DNA of 47,403 nucleotides from positions 1 to 47,403 of the forward strand of contig NZ_ALBQ01000006.1 in NCBI RefSeq assembly GCF_000282895.1, in the 5' to 3' direction. Below are positions 8,959 through 16,419 of this stretch, one piece after another. The notes below the pieces were generated by a model that was given only the letters and a program-made list of their open reading frames with translations, was not told the origin of the DNA and ran no database searches. Source of the stretch: Sphingomonas sp. ATCC 31555 (GTDB lineage Bacteria; Pseudomonadota; Alphaproteobacteria; Sphingomonadales; Sphingomonadaceae). Each line of letters starts with the position of its first letter. Positions within the stretch are counted from its first letter, which is position 1. The position numbers and the translations under genes were made by a program.

Positions 8959-9957
8959 ATGCGCCACACTTTCTTCTGCATCGACGGCCACACTGCGGGC
9001 AACCCGGTGCGGCTGGTCGCGGGCGGTGCACCGCTGCTGCGCGGCGGCGACATGCTGGCGCGGCGCGCGGACTTTCTCGAGCGGTTCGACTGGATCCGCA
9101 CCGGCCTCTGCTTCGAGCCGCGCGGGCATGACATGATGTCGGGCGGGTTCCTCTACCCGCCCACCCGCGAGGATGCGGATTGCGGCATCCTGTTCATCGA
9201 GACCTCGGGCTGCCTGCCGATGTGCGGGCACGGCACGATCGGGATGGTGACCTTCGGGCTCGAACACGGCCTGATCACCCCGCGCACGCCGGGGCAGCTC
9301 CGCATCGAAGTACCGGCGGGGGGGATCGACATCGCTTATGGTGCGGAGGGTGATCGGGTGCGCTGGGTGCGCATCCGCAACGTCCCCGCCTATGTCGCCG
9401 CGCGCGGCATCGAGGTGGAGGTGCCGGGCTTCGGCCCGCTCCGCATCGACGTCTCCTATGGCGGCAATTATTACGCGATCATCGAGCCGCAGGGGCCCTA
9501 TACCGGCCTCGACGATCTCGGCGCCTCGCGCATCGTCGAGCTCAGCCGCACGATCCGCGAGCTCGTCCGCGACAAGGTGGAGCCGGTGCACCCGCTCGAC
9601 GACCGCATCCGCGGCGTGAGCCATGTCCTGTGGGCCGACAAGCCCAAGGGGGAGGGGGCCGATGGCCGCAACGCCGTGTTCTATGGCGAACGCGCGATCG
9701 ACCGAAGCCCGTGCGGCACCGGCACCTCGGCGCGACTGGCGCATCTGGTGCACCAGGGCCGGCTCAAGGTCGGCGATCGCTTCGTCCACGAAAGCTATAT
9801 CGGCAGCCGGTTCGTCGGCCGGGTCGAGGACGCGGTGATGGTGGGCGACAGGCCCGGCATCGTGCCTTCGATCGAGGGATCAGCGATCGCGACCGGCTTC
9901 AACACCATCTGGATCGATCGCGAAGACCCGTTCTGGGCCGGCTTCTCAGTCGTCTGA
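8959..9957 (+). CDS. hypRE: 4-hydroxyproline 2-epimerase (proline racemase family)
   Basis: This 332-residue cytosolic enzyme converts trans-4-hydroxy-L-proline to cis-4-hydroxy-D-proline, the first step of catabolism, by a two-base mechanism. Both catalytic cysteines are present: Cys89 in MCGHGTIG and Cys252 in SPCGTGTSA. The second cysteine excludes the trans-3-hydroxyproline dehydratase branch, which has Thr there. His91 and Asp248 accompany them as in characterised epimerases. Family length is about 310-335. The gene starts 8 bases after hypD with no clear ribosome-binding site, which suggests translational coupling. True proline racemase activity is possible but less likely given the neighbouring deaminase and D-amino-acid dehydrogenase. 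Confidence 0.92.
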   Translation: MRHTFFCIDGHTAGNPVRLVAGGAPLLRGGDMLARRADFLERFDWIRTGLCFEPRGHDMMSGGFLYPPTREDADCGILFIETSGCLPMCGHGTIGMVTFGLEHGLITPRTPGQLRIEVPAGGIDIAYGAEGDRVRWVRIRNVPAYVAARGIEVEVPGFGPLRIDVSYGGNYYAIIEPQGPYTGLDDLGASRIVELSRTIRELVRDKVEPVHPLDDRIRGVSHVLWADKPKGEGADGRNAVFYGERAIDRSPCGTGTSARLAHLVHQGRLKVGDRFVHESYIGSRFVGRVEDAVMVGDRPGIVPSIEGSAIATGFNTIWIDREDPFWAGFSVV

Positions 9958-9984
9958 TCCAATCGAATCTTTGGGGGAGCGTGC

Positions 9985-11391
9985 ATGGGGTTTTGGGGAC
10001 CGATCAAGCCGATCGAACGCAGCACGGGCCATAGCGAGCATCGGCTGCGCCCCACGCTTTCCTGGCCGCATCTGATTGCGCTGGGAGTCGGCGCGATCGT
10101 CGGCACCGGCATCTATACGTTGACCGGCGTGGGTGCCGAGCGGGCAGGGCCCGCGGTGATCCTCGCCTTCGTGATCGCCGGCGCGGTGTGCGCCTGCGCC
10201 GCGCTCGCCTATGCCGAGCTTGCGACGATGATTCCGGCGGCGGGCAGCGCCTATACCTATAGCTATTCGGTGCTGGGCGAGACGATCGCCTGGGTGGTCG
10301 GCTGGAGCCTGATCCTCGAATATTCGCTGGCATGCTCTGCCGTGGCGGTGGGCTGGTCCGGCTATCTGGTCGGCTGGCTGCAATCGGCGGGCATCCACCT
10401 GCCGGCGATGCTGCTGCAAGGGCCGCATGGCGGAGGCATCGTCAACCTGCCGGCGGTGCTCGTCTCCTTCGCGATCGCCGGCATGCTGATGGCGGGCACG
10501 CGCGAGAGCGCGACGCTCAACATCGTGCTGGTCGTCATCAAGCTGGTGGCGCTTGCGGTGTTCGTGGCGCTGGCGCTGCCCGGCTTCGACGCCGCCAATT
10601 TCCACCCCTTCATGCCTTATGGTTTCGCGTCCCATGCGGAGGGGAGCGCGACGCGCGGCGTGATGGCGGCCGCGGCGATCGTGTTCTTCGCCTTTTACGG
10701 CTTCGACGCGGTTGCGACCTCGGCCGAGGAAGCCAAGAGACCGGGCCGCGACCTGACGATCGGCATCGTCGGATCGATGGCCTTGTGCACCACCATCTAC
10801 ATCCTCGTTGCCGTCGCCGCGGTTGGCGCGATGTCGTACACCGCGCTCGGCAACTCGCCCGAGCCGCTGGCGCTGGTGCTGCGCACGCTGGGCCACCCCT
10901 TCGCCGCCTGGGCGATCGCCGCCGCGGCGCTGGTCGCGCTGCCGTCGGTAATCTTGGTGATGATGTACGGCCAGAGCCGCATCTTCTTCGTGATGGCGCG
11001 CGACGGGCTGCTGCCGCGCCGCCTTGCCAAGGTCTCGCCGCGCACCGGTGCGCCGGTGCTGGTGACCGGCATCACCGGCCTGTTCGTCGCCGCCGTCGCC
11101 GGGTTCCTCCGCCTCGACGAGATCGCCGAGCTGGCCAATGCCGGCACGCTGATCGCCTTCATCGCGGTGGGGGTGTGCATGATGCTGCTGCGCCGGCGCG
11201 CGCCGGATGCGCCGCGCATCTTCCGCTGCCCGCAACCCTATCTGGTCGGCACGCTCGCGGTGCTGGGCTGCCTGTACCTGCTGTTTTCGCTGCCGGAGAC
11301 GACGCTGGTGCGCTTCCTGCTGTGGAATGTCGCGGGCCTTGCGGTCTACCTCGCTTATGGTCGCGCCCGCAGCGTGCTGGCGCGCGGCTGA
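9985..11391 (+). CDS. APC-family amino-acid permease
   Basis: This 468-residue inner-membrane transporter is of the amino acid-polyamine-organocation superfamily, YfnA/cationic-amino-acid-transporter type. About twelve hydrophobic helices are visible. The first carries the family substrate-backbone motif GVGAIVGTGIYTLTG near residue 34, and LAYAELATMIPAAGSAYTYS forms the conserved helix 2-3 segment. A GGGGGAG ribosome-binding site precedes the ATG. As third gene of the hypD-epimerase operon it most likely imports free hydroxyproline or proline released in the periplasm. The substrate is inferred from the operon. The gene ends four bases before the convergent gntR stop, leaving no room for a separate terminator. 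Confidence 0.88.
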   Translation: MGFWGPIKPIERSTGHSEHRLRPTLSWPHLIALGVGAIVGTGIYTLTGVGAERAGPAVILAFVIAGAVCACAALAYAELATMIPAAGSAYTYSYSVLGETIAWVVGWSLILEYSLACSAVAVGWSGYLVGWLQSAGIHLPAMLLQGPHGGGIVNLPAVLVSFAIAGMLMAGTRESATLNIVLVVIKLVALAVFVALALPGFDAANFHPFMPYGFASHAEGSATRGVMAAAAIVFFAFYGFDAVATSAEEAKRPGRDLTIGIVGSMALCTTIYILVAVAAVGAMSYTALGNSPEPLALVLRTLGHPFAAWAIAAAALVALPSVILVMMYGQSRIFFVMARDGLLPRRLAKVSPRTGAPVLVTGITGLFVAAVAGFLRLDEIAELANAGTLIAFIAVGVCMMLLRRRAPDAPRIFRCPQPYLVGTLAVLGCLYLLFSLPETTLVRFLLWNVAGLAVYLAYGRARSVLARG

Positions 11392-11394
11392 AGA

Positions 11395-12039
11395 TCAGCC
11401 GAGCAGCTGGCGGCGCAGATCGGTGAGGGTGCCTTCGATATGCGCGCGTGCCAGCGCACTGGCGCGATCGGCATCGCCGCGTTCCCAGGCGTCGATCAGA
11501 TCGGCATGTTCCAGATGCGCTCGATCCTCACGCCCCGCCGGTTCGAGATGCTTGTGGACATAACGTTCGGCCAGGATCTGCAGCCGCTCGACCAGCTGGG
11601 TGGTCAGCAGCCGCCCGCCGGGGCGGACCAGCGCCATGTGGAATTCGCGGTTGCGCGCGGCGACTTCGTCCAGATGCTCGGCTGCGGCGAGATCGAGCGC
11701 AGCGAGCGCCTCGCGCGCGGCAGCGCGATCGGTATCATTCGCCGCCCGGGCTCCTGCGGCAACGGCATCGGGTTCGATCGCCAGGCGGAGCGCGTAAATC
11801 TCCTCCGCTTCCGAAGACGACATGGCGCGGACGAAATAGCCGCGGTTGGCCTGGCCGACGAGCAGCCCTTCCTGCTCGAGCCTGGCCAAGGCCTCGCGCA
11901 GCGGGATCTTGCTGACCCCCAGCGAATTGGCCAGCGCATCCTGGCGGATCGCCTGCTCGACCGGCAATTTGCCCGAAACGATCTGTTCGCGGACGATCGC
12001 GAAAATCTGCTCCGACAGGGTTCGGACGACGATACTCAT
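11395..12039 (-). CDS. GntR/FCD-family transcriptional regulator
   Basis: This 214-residue regulator has an N-terminal winged helix (about 5-71; DNA-recognition part ANSLGVSKIPLREAL) and a C-terminal all-helical FCD ligand domain. Likely FCD metal ligands are Asn130, His134, His178 and His200. The ATG at 12039 is chosen because GGAGA lies 11 bases upstream; a longer form from 12066 would place that site inside the coding region. It diverges from hypO. In Sinorhizobium hydroxyproline genes are also controlled by a GntR-type repressor. FCD regulators usually bind palindromes with a GTATAC-like core, and such sites occur in three promoters here. I infer that it represses the whole locus until hydroxyproline or an intermediate binds. 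Confidence 0.9.
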   Translation of the reverse strand: MSIVVRTLSEQIFAIVREQIVSGKLPVEQAIRQDALANSLGVSKIPLREALARLEQEGLLVGQANRGYFVRAMSSSEAEEIYALRLAIEPDAVAAGARAANDTDRAAAREALAALDLAAAEHLDEVAARNREFHMALVRPGGRLLTTQLVERLQILAERYVHKHLEPAGREDRAHLEHADLIDAWERGDADRASALARAHIEGTLTDLRRQLLG

Positions 12040-12139
12040 GGCGTAAAGATTCTCCGAGAGGGCCATCGCTTGTGCCAACCGCGTCCCCTTTCGGCAACCG
12101 TTAGCGGTACCATCCTTGTCTAGCAGGCGAAGGGTGCAA

Positions 12140-12148
12140 ATACGGTAT
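12140..12148. promoter_or_regulatory. Candidate GntR operator 3 (gntR/hypO)
   Basis: ATACGGTAT, followed by AC to give an embedded GTATAC, lies 24 bases before the hypO start and about 100 bases before gntR. With the preceding base it reads AATACGGTA, one mismatch from the TATACGRTA consensus. Its place between regulator and first catabolic gene fits autoregulation. Confidence 0.5.
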
Positions 12149-12171
12149 ACTTCGGACGGGGGATCGGCAAG

Positions 12172-13422
12172 ATGCAGCCGATGCAAGGCAAGATGATCGT
12201 GATCGGCGGCGGTGTGGTCGGGCTCGCCAGCGGGCTGGCACTCGCGCGCGCCGGATACCGGGTTACCGTGATTGACGACGATCCCGCGCGGGAGGCGGCA
12301 TCCTGGGGCAATGCCGGTCATATCGCCATCGAACAGGTGGCACCACTCGCATCCTGGGCGACCATTTGCAGCCTCCCGCGGCGACGTTTTGCAGCGGGCG
12401 GTGCGGTGGGGCTGCCGCCGGCGGCATGGCGGCGTTGGCTGCCCTTCGGGCTGCGGCTGCTTGGCGCGGCGCGGCCGGCGCGGTTTGCCGTCGGCAAGAT
12501 GGCGCTGGGCGGCCTGCTGGCCGAGGCGATGCCGGCCTGGCAGAGGCTGATCCAGGCGCTGCGCGAGCCTGACCTGCTGCGCATCGACGGGCATCTCGTC
12601 GCCTGGTCAGGCGCGGACACTGCGGAGGCGGGCTGGAACGCCTGGATGGCGGCCGATATCGGCACTGCGGCGTTCCGCGATACCAGCGCAGCGGAGCGGG
12701 CGTGCCTGCCCGGCGGCCCGATCGCCGATGCGATCCGCTTTACCAATACGGCGCAGATCGCCGATCTCGGCGCGCTCGACCGGGCGTTGCGCGCCGCGCT
12801 GATGGCGTCGGGGGGCAGCTTCCGTGCCGGGCGGGCGACACTCGAGACGATCGACGGCGCAGCGCGCGTGCGGCTGGACGGCGCGCTGCTGGCGGAAGGC
12901 CCGGTGCTCGTGGCAGCAGGCGCGCGCTCCGGAGCTCTGCTCACGCCGATCGGCCACCGCGTGCCGATCATCGCCGAGCGCGGCTATCACTTGCGGTGCC
13001 GGGACCATGACTGGCCCGCCGACCTTCCGCCGATCGTGTATGAAGACCGATCGATCATCGTCACGCGCTATGCAGACTGCGTGCAGGTGGCGAGCTTTGT
13101 CGAATTCGCCGATGCCGATACGCCCGCCGATCCGGCGAAATGGGAGCGGCTGGAGGCGCATGTCGCTGCGCTGGGCCTGCCGCTGCGCGGACCCTTCACC
13201 CGATGGATGGGCGCACGCCCGACGCTGCCCGATTATCTACCGGCGATCGGGCGGAGTGCGCGAACGCCTAACCTACTCTATGCATTCGGCCATCAACATC
13301 TCGGGCTGACCTTGTCGGCAGTGACCGGTGAGATCGTTGCCGCGCTGGCGGCCGATGCCGCTACACCGGTCGCGATGGCCCCCTTTTCTCTCGAACGCTT
13401 CGGATCAAGGAAGACGATATGA
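12172..13422 (+). CDS. hypO: FAD-dependent D-hydroxyproline dehydrogenase (DadA-like)
   Basis: This 416-residue flavoprotein of the glycine oxidase/D-amino-acid dehydrogenase (DAO) superfamily has an N-terminal Rossmann motif VIGGGVVGLASGLALARAG, then the acidic end of strand beta-2. The conserved SWGNAGHI segment follows near residue 44, and the C-terminal FAD motif reads YAFGHQHLGLTLS. The role inferred is oxidation of cis-4-hydroxy-D-proline to pyrroline-4-hydroxy-2-carboxylate, passing electrons to the respiratory chain. The single-polypeptide form resembles HypO of Sinorhizobium rather than the multi-subunit LhpB/E/F. A GGGGGA site precedes the ATG at 12172. The last four bases (ATGA) overlap the M24 peptidase start, so the two are coupled. 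General D-proline or D-alanine oxidation cannot be excluded. Confidence 0.85.
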   Translation: MQPMQGKMIVIGGGVVGLASGLALARAGYRVTVIDDDPAREAASWGNAGHIAIEQVAPLASWATICSLPRRRFAAGGAVGLPPAAWRRWLPFGLRLLGAARPARFAVGKMALGGLLAEAMPAWQRLIQALREPDLLRIDGHLVAWSGADTAEAGWNAWMAADIGTAAFRDTSAAERACLPGGPIADAIRFTNTAQIADLGALDRALRAALMASGGSFRAGRATLETIDGAARVRLDGALLAEGPVLVAAGARSGALLTPIGHRVPIIAERGYHLRCRDHDWPADLPPIVYEDRSIIVTRYADCVQVASFVEFADADTPADPAKWERLEAHVAALGLPLRGPFTRWMGARPTLPDYLPAIGRSARTPNLLYAFGHQHLGLTLSAVTGEIVAALAADAATPVAMAPFSLERFGSRKTI

Positions 13423-14603
13423 CGATCGGCGGTTCCAACGCCGCGGCCGAGCTGGCCGCACTTGTACCCTGGGGGGATCGCGCCCCGGCAATCACCGAAG
13501 CGGAACGGCTGGACCGGATTGCCCGCGTGCGAGCGCGGCTGGAAACGATGGGTGCGCAGGCGCTGCTGGTCAACGCCGGCATGTCGCTGCGCTACTTCGC
13601 CGGCGTACCCTGGGGGGCGACCGAGCGGCTCGTGGCGATGCTGCTGCCGCTGCATGGCGAACCCATCATGATTTGCCCGCGCTTCGAGCTGGGCTCGCTC
13701 AGCGCCGACATGGGTATCGTGGCGGACATGCGGCTGTGGGAGGAAGATGAGGATCCGTTTGCGCTCGTCGCCGACGCGCTGGGCGGGGTGACCACGCTGG
13801 CGGTGGATCCGGCGCTGCCCTTCCAGATGGCGGAGCGGCTGCGCCGTTCCGCGCCGGGGGTCTCGCTGGTCGACGGTGCCCCCGCGATCGACGGGTGCCG
13901 GATGCGCAAGTCGCCTGCCGAGATCGCGCTGATGCAGCAGGCGAAGGCCATGACGCTGGCGGTGCACCATGCTGCCGCGCGCATCCTGGAACCGGGCATC
14001 ACCACCGGCGCGGTGAAGCGCTTCATCGACCAGGCGCATCGGGCGCTGGGCGCGGCGGGATCAAGCTTCTGCATCGTCCAGTTCGGCCGCGCGACGGCCT
14101 TTCCGCACGGCCTGCCCGGCGAACAGGCGCTGGAGGAGGGCCAGCTGGTGCTGATCGACACCGGCTGCACCGTGGAAGGATATCATTCGGACATCACCCG
14201 CACCTACGCCTTCGGCCGGGTGTCCGACCAGGAACAGGCGATCTGGGCGCTGGAAAAGGAGGCGCAGGCCGCCGCCTTTGAGGCTGCCGAGCTGGGTGCG
14301 CCGTGTGAGCGGGTGGACATGGCGGCGCGGGCGGTGCTCGAAAAGGCGGGGCTGGGGCCGGACTATCGGCTGCCAGGCCTGCCGCACCGCACCGGCCATG
14401 GCATCGGTCTGTCGATCCACGAACCGGCCTATCTGGTACGCGGCGACCGCACGCCGCTCGACGTCGGCATGTGCTTTTCGAACGAACCGATGATCGTGGT
14501 GCCCGATCGCTTCGGCGTGCGCCTGGAGGATCATTTTCACATGACCGACACCGGTCCGCGCTGGTTCACCGAGCCGCAGGCGGCGATCGATCGCCTGGCA
14601 TGA
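13419..14603 (+). CDS. M24 metallopeptidase (Xaa-Pro dipeptidase type)
   Basis: This 394-residue peptidase has the pita-bread fold of creatinase, prolidase and aminopeptidase P. The N-terminal creatinase-like domain (about 1-160) precedes the catalytic domain with all five metal ligands: Asp247 (LIDTG), Asp258 (SDITRTY), His327 (GHGIGLSIHE), Glu356 (SNEPM) and Glu370 (RLEDH). No signal peptide is seen, so it should act in the cytoplasm. The family cleaves bonds next to proline. Coupling to hypO by ATGA overlap suggests that it frees proline or hydroxyproline from imported di- or oligopeptides. That substrate is inferred; the family also includes creatinases and ectoine hydrolases. Confidence 0.88.
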   Translation: MTIGGSNAAAELAALVPWGDRAPAITEAERLDRIARVRARLETMGAQALLVNAGMSLRYFAGVPWGATERLVAMLLPLHGEPIMICPRFELGSLSADMGIVADMRLWEEDEDPFALVADALGGVTTLAVDPALPFQMAERLRRSAPGVSLVDGAPAIDGCRMRKSPAEIALMQQAKAMTLAVHHAAARILEPGITTGAVKRFIDQAHRALGAAGSSFCIVQFGRATAFPHGLPGEQALEEGQLVLIDTGCTVEGYHSDITRTYAFGRVSDQEQAIWALEKEAQAAAFEAAELGAPCERVDMAARAVLEKAGLGPDYRLPGLPHRTGHGIGLSIHEPAYLVRGDRTPLDVGMCFSNEPMIVVPDRFGVRLEDHFHMTDTGPRWFTEPQAAIDRLA

Positions 14604-14608
14604 ACGAA

Positions 14609-14634
14609 ACGGCCGCCGCTCGCACGGCGGCCGT
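14609..14634. terminator. Bidirectional hairpin terminator
   Basis: ACGGCCGCCG (14609-14618) and CGGCGGCCGT (14625-14634) form a perfect 10-bp GC-rich stem with a 6-base loop. It lies between the convergent M24 peptidase and porin genes, 5 bases after the peptidase stop. There is no strong T-run, but position and stem quality support termination for both genes. Confidence 0.7.
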
Positions 14635-14642
14635 TCGCGGGA

Positions 14643-16166
14643 TCAGAAGGTGATGCCGACGCCGGCGGTTACCGTCTGGCCATTGTCCTTGCCGGTGAAA
14701 GAACCGGCGCGGTTGTTGGTGTTCCAGTGGATCAGGTTCAGCTGGACGCGGATGATGCTGTCCAGGAACCAGTTGGTGCCGATCGTCGCCGCGGTGCCCT
14801 TGCCGCCGGTCGGCAGACCCGAATAATCGACGCTTTCGTAGCGGGCGAGCAGTTCGATCGCGCCGGGGCCGCCTTCGAACACCGGCCGCAGCACGCGCGG
14901 CTGGGCGAAGGTACCGAGACGCGGATTGTACGGCGGCAGATCGCCGGTGACGAAGAAGCCGGTGGAGAGGCTCCACGCCTTGCTTTCGAAGTCCGGACGG
15001 CCGCCGTTCAGGTGCGCGTTGCGCTTGCCGGCTTCGCCCATCACCCAGAACGGACCAGTATAGCCGCCGACTTCGACGCCATAGCCAGTAGTGCCGGTGC
15101 CGCCGACCAGCGTGCCGGTCTGCACGCGCAGATTGCCGTTGAAGCGGCCGCCGATCACGGTGTTGCGGGTCAGCGTGCCCGGGCTGCGCGAGGCCAGCGA
15201 CTCGTCGAAGCCCCAGAGGCCGAGATGGACGACCGAGCGATCGGTCTTGAACGGGTTCCAGTGCACGCGGCTCATCACCGTGCGGCCGTCGTTCATGCCC
15301 TGGCTGGCATCGACGCTATCGCCGCTGAGCGTGATCGAGGCGTGACCGGTGTTCCAGAACAGCCGCGACATGAGCGCGATGCCGTAGAAGCCGCGCTGCG
15401 GGATGATCGAGGTGGCGACGACGTTGCGTTCCAGGAACGGCGGCGCGTCCGACCCGCCCGAACCTTCGAAGCTGCGATCGTTGAACATGTTGCCGAAGCG
15501 GACGTCGTACGAAACCTTGCCGATATCGTCGCGCCAGCCAACGAACATGGTGCCGACGTCGGACGTGTTGTCGGCGAAGTCGTTTTCGAACTGGTAGAAG
15601 AAGTGCGGGCCGACCGCGCCTTCGATGCCGATACGCAGCGCGCGGGCACCGGTGGTGGTTTCGTTGCGCGCGTCATATTTCGAACCGAAGGTCGAACTGA
15701 CGTGGTTGATCATACGACCGCGCATCTTGAACAGGAACTTGCCGTCGGCCGAGCGGAAGATCGGCAGGCCACCACGCCATTCGGTGGTGACGTTGGACAG
15801 GTTCTGCGCCGAGCGGGCCTGCTCGACGGTCTGGTCGGCCAGATCGGCGGAGGCGAGCTGCGGGGCGAAGGAATCGGGCACACCATCGTCGTTCGCGACT
15901 TGCGTGCGCTGGCCCTGTTGGGCCTTCTGCACGGGTGCAGTTGCGGGCGCTGCGGCCTGGGCTGCCGGTGCGGCATGCTGACGGCCCTCGATCCGGTCGA
16001 GCCGAGCGCGAAGGGCGGCGATCTCTTCGGTCTGCGCGCGGAGAAGTTTGATCAACTCGGCCTGATCGGCCTGATCGGCCTGATCGGCCTGTGCGATCTG
16101 GGCGAGCGCTGGCGTAGCGAAAACGAGCACGGACGCAGCCGCACCCGCGAGCAGCGAGATTTTCAT
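14643..16166 (-). CDS. OprO/OprP-type outer-membrane porin
   Basis: This 507-residue outer-membrane porin belongs to the phosphate-selective porin OprO/OprP family. A signal peptide (LLAGAAASVLVFATPALAQ) is followed by a short repeat-like segment ADQADQADQAE. A coiled coil comes next (LIKLLRAQTEEIAALRARLDRIE, about 33-55), then an Ala/Pro/Gln-rich linker and a barrel ending in Phe. The start at ATG 16166 is chosen for its signal peptide; a longer reading to 16316 gives an implausible N-terminus. It may pass phosphate or other small anions. Its place beside the hydroxyproline genes could mean it admits small peptides or sugars, but no TATACGRTA site lies in its upstream region, so co-regulation is unsupported. 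Confidence 0.88.
   Translation of the reverse strand: MKISLLAGAAASVLVFATPALAQIAQADQADQADQAELIKLLRAQTEEIAALRARLDRIEGRQHAAPAAQAAAPATAPVQKAQQGQRTQVANDDGVPDSFAPQLASADLADQTVEQARSAQNLSNVTTEWRGGLPIFRSADGKFLFKMRGRMINHVSSTFGSKYDARNETTTGARALRIGIEGAVGPHFFYQFENDFADNTSDVGTMFVGWRDDIGKVSYDVRFGNMFNDRSFEGSGGSDAPPFLERNVVATSIIPQRGFYGIALMSRLFWNTGHASITLSGDSVDASQGMNDGRTVMSRVHWNPFKTDRSVVHLGLWGFDESLASRSPGTLTRNTVIGGRFNGNLRVQTGTLVGGTGTTGYGVEVGGYTGPFWVMGEAGKRNAHLNGGRPDFESKAWSLSTGFFVTGDLPPYNPRLGTFAQPRVLRPVFEGGPGAIELLARYESVDYSGLPTGGKGTAATIGTNWFLDSIIRVQLNLIHWNTNNRAGSFTGKDNGQTVTAGVGITF
16057..16090. repeat. 9-base tandem repeat in the porin gene
   Basis: Three exact copies of the nine-base unit GATCGGCCT (16064-16090) follow a partial copy at 16057-16063. 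They encode an Ala-Asp-Gln repeat directly after the signal peptide of the porin. The unit length is a multiple of three, so copy-number change by slippage would keep the frame and only alter the linker before the coiled coil. Confidence 0.85.
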
Positions 16167-16419
16167 GATATGCCCCGACTTGATTGTGATGGGATCGCCG
16201 TTTGCAGCGATCTGTCCCAGTATAGGCGGGGAAAGCGGCAGGCTGGGCGCTGCCGAGGAAAAAGCTATTGAAGCTGTAGTGAAATGCAATGTCTGCGCGA
16301 CGGTGCATGTTCCCAAGCTATGGGTGGCAAGTCGTGGTTTTCTGCGGCGAACGCCATTCGATCGATAGTGGACCGATACGAATCGCGCGCGGCGTTGCTA
16401 AGTAGATTTCCTGAAATCT

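Noticed and set aside
8959..9957. trans-3-hydroxyproline dehydratase as the function of the racemase-family protein
   Set aside because: Both catalytic cysteines (89 and 252) are present; the dehydratase branch has Thr at the second position.
11395..12594. Longer reading of the GntR gene reaching 12594
   Set aside because: The extra N-terminus covers the candidate operator and the divergent hypO coding sequence and has no domain; GGAGA at proper spacing supports the start at 12039.
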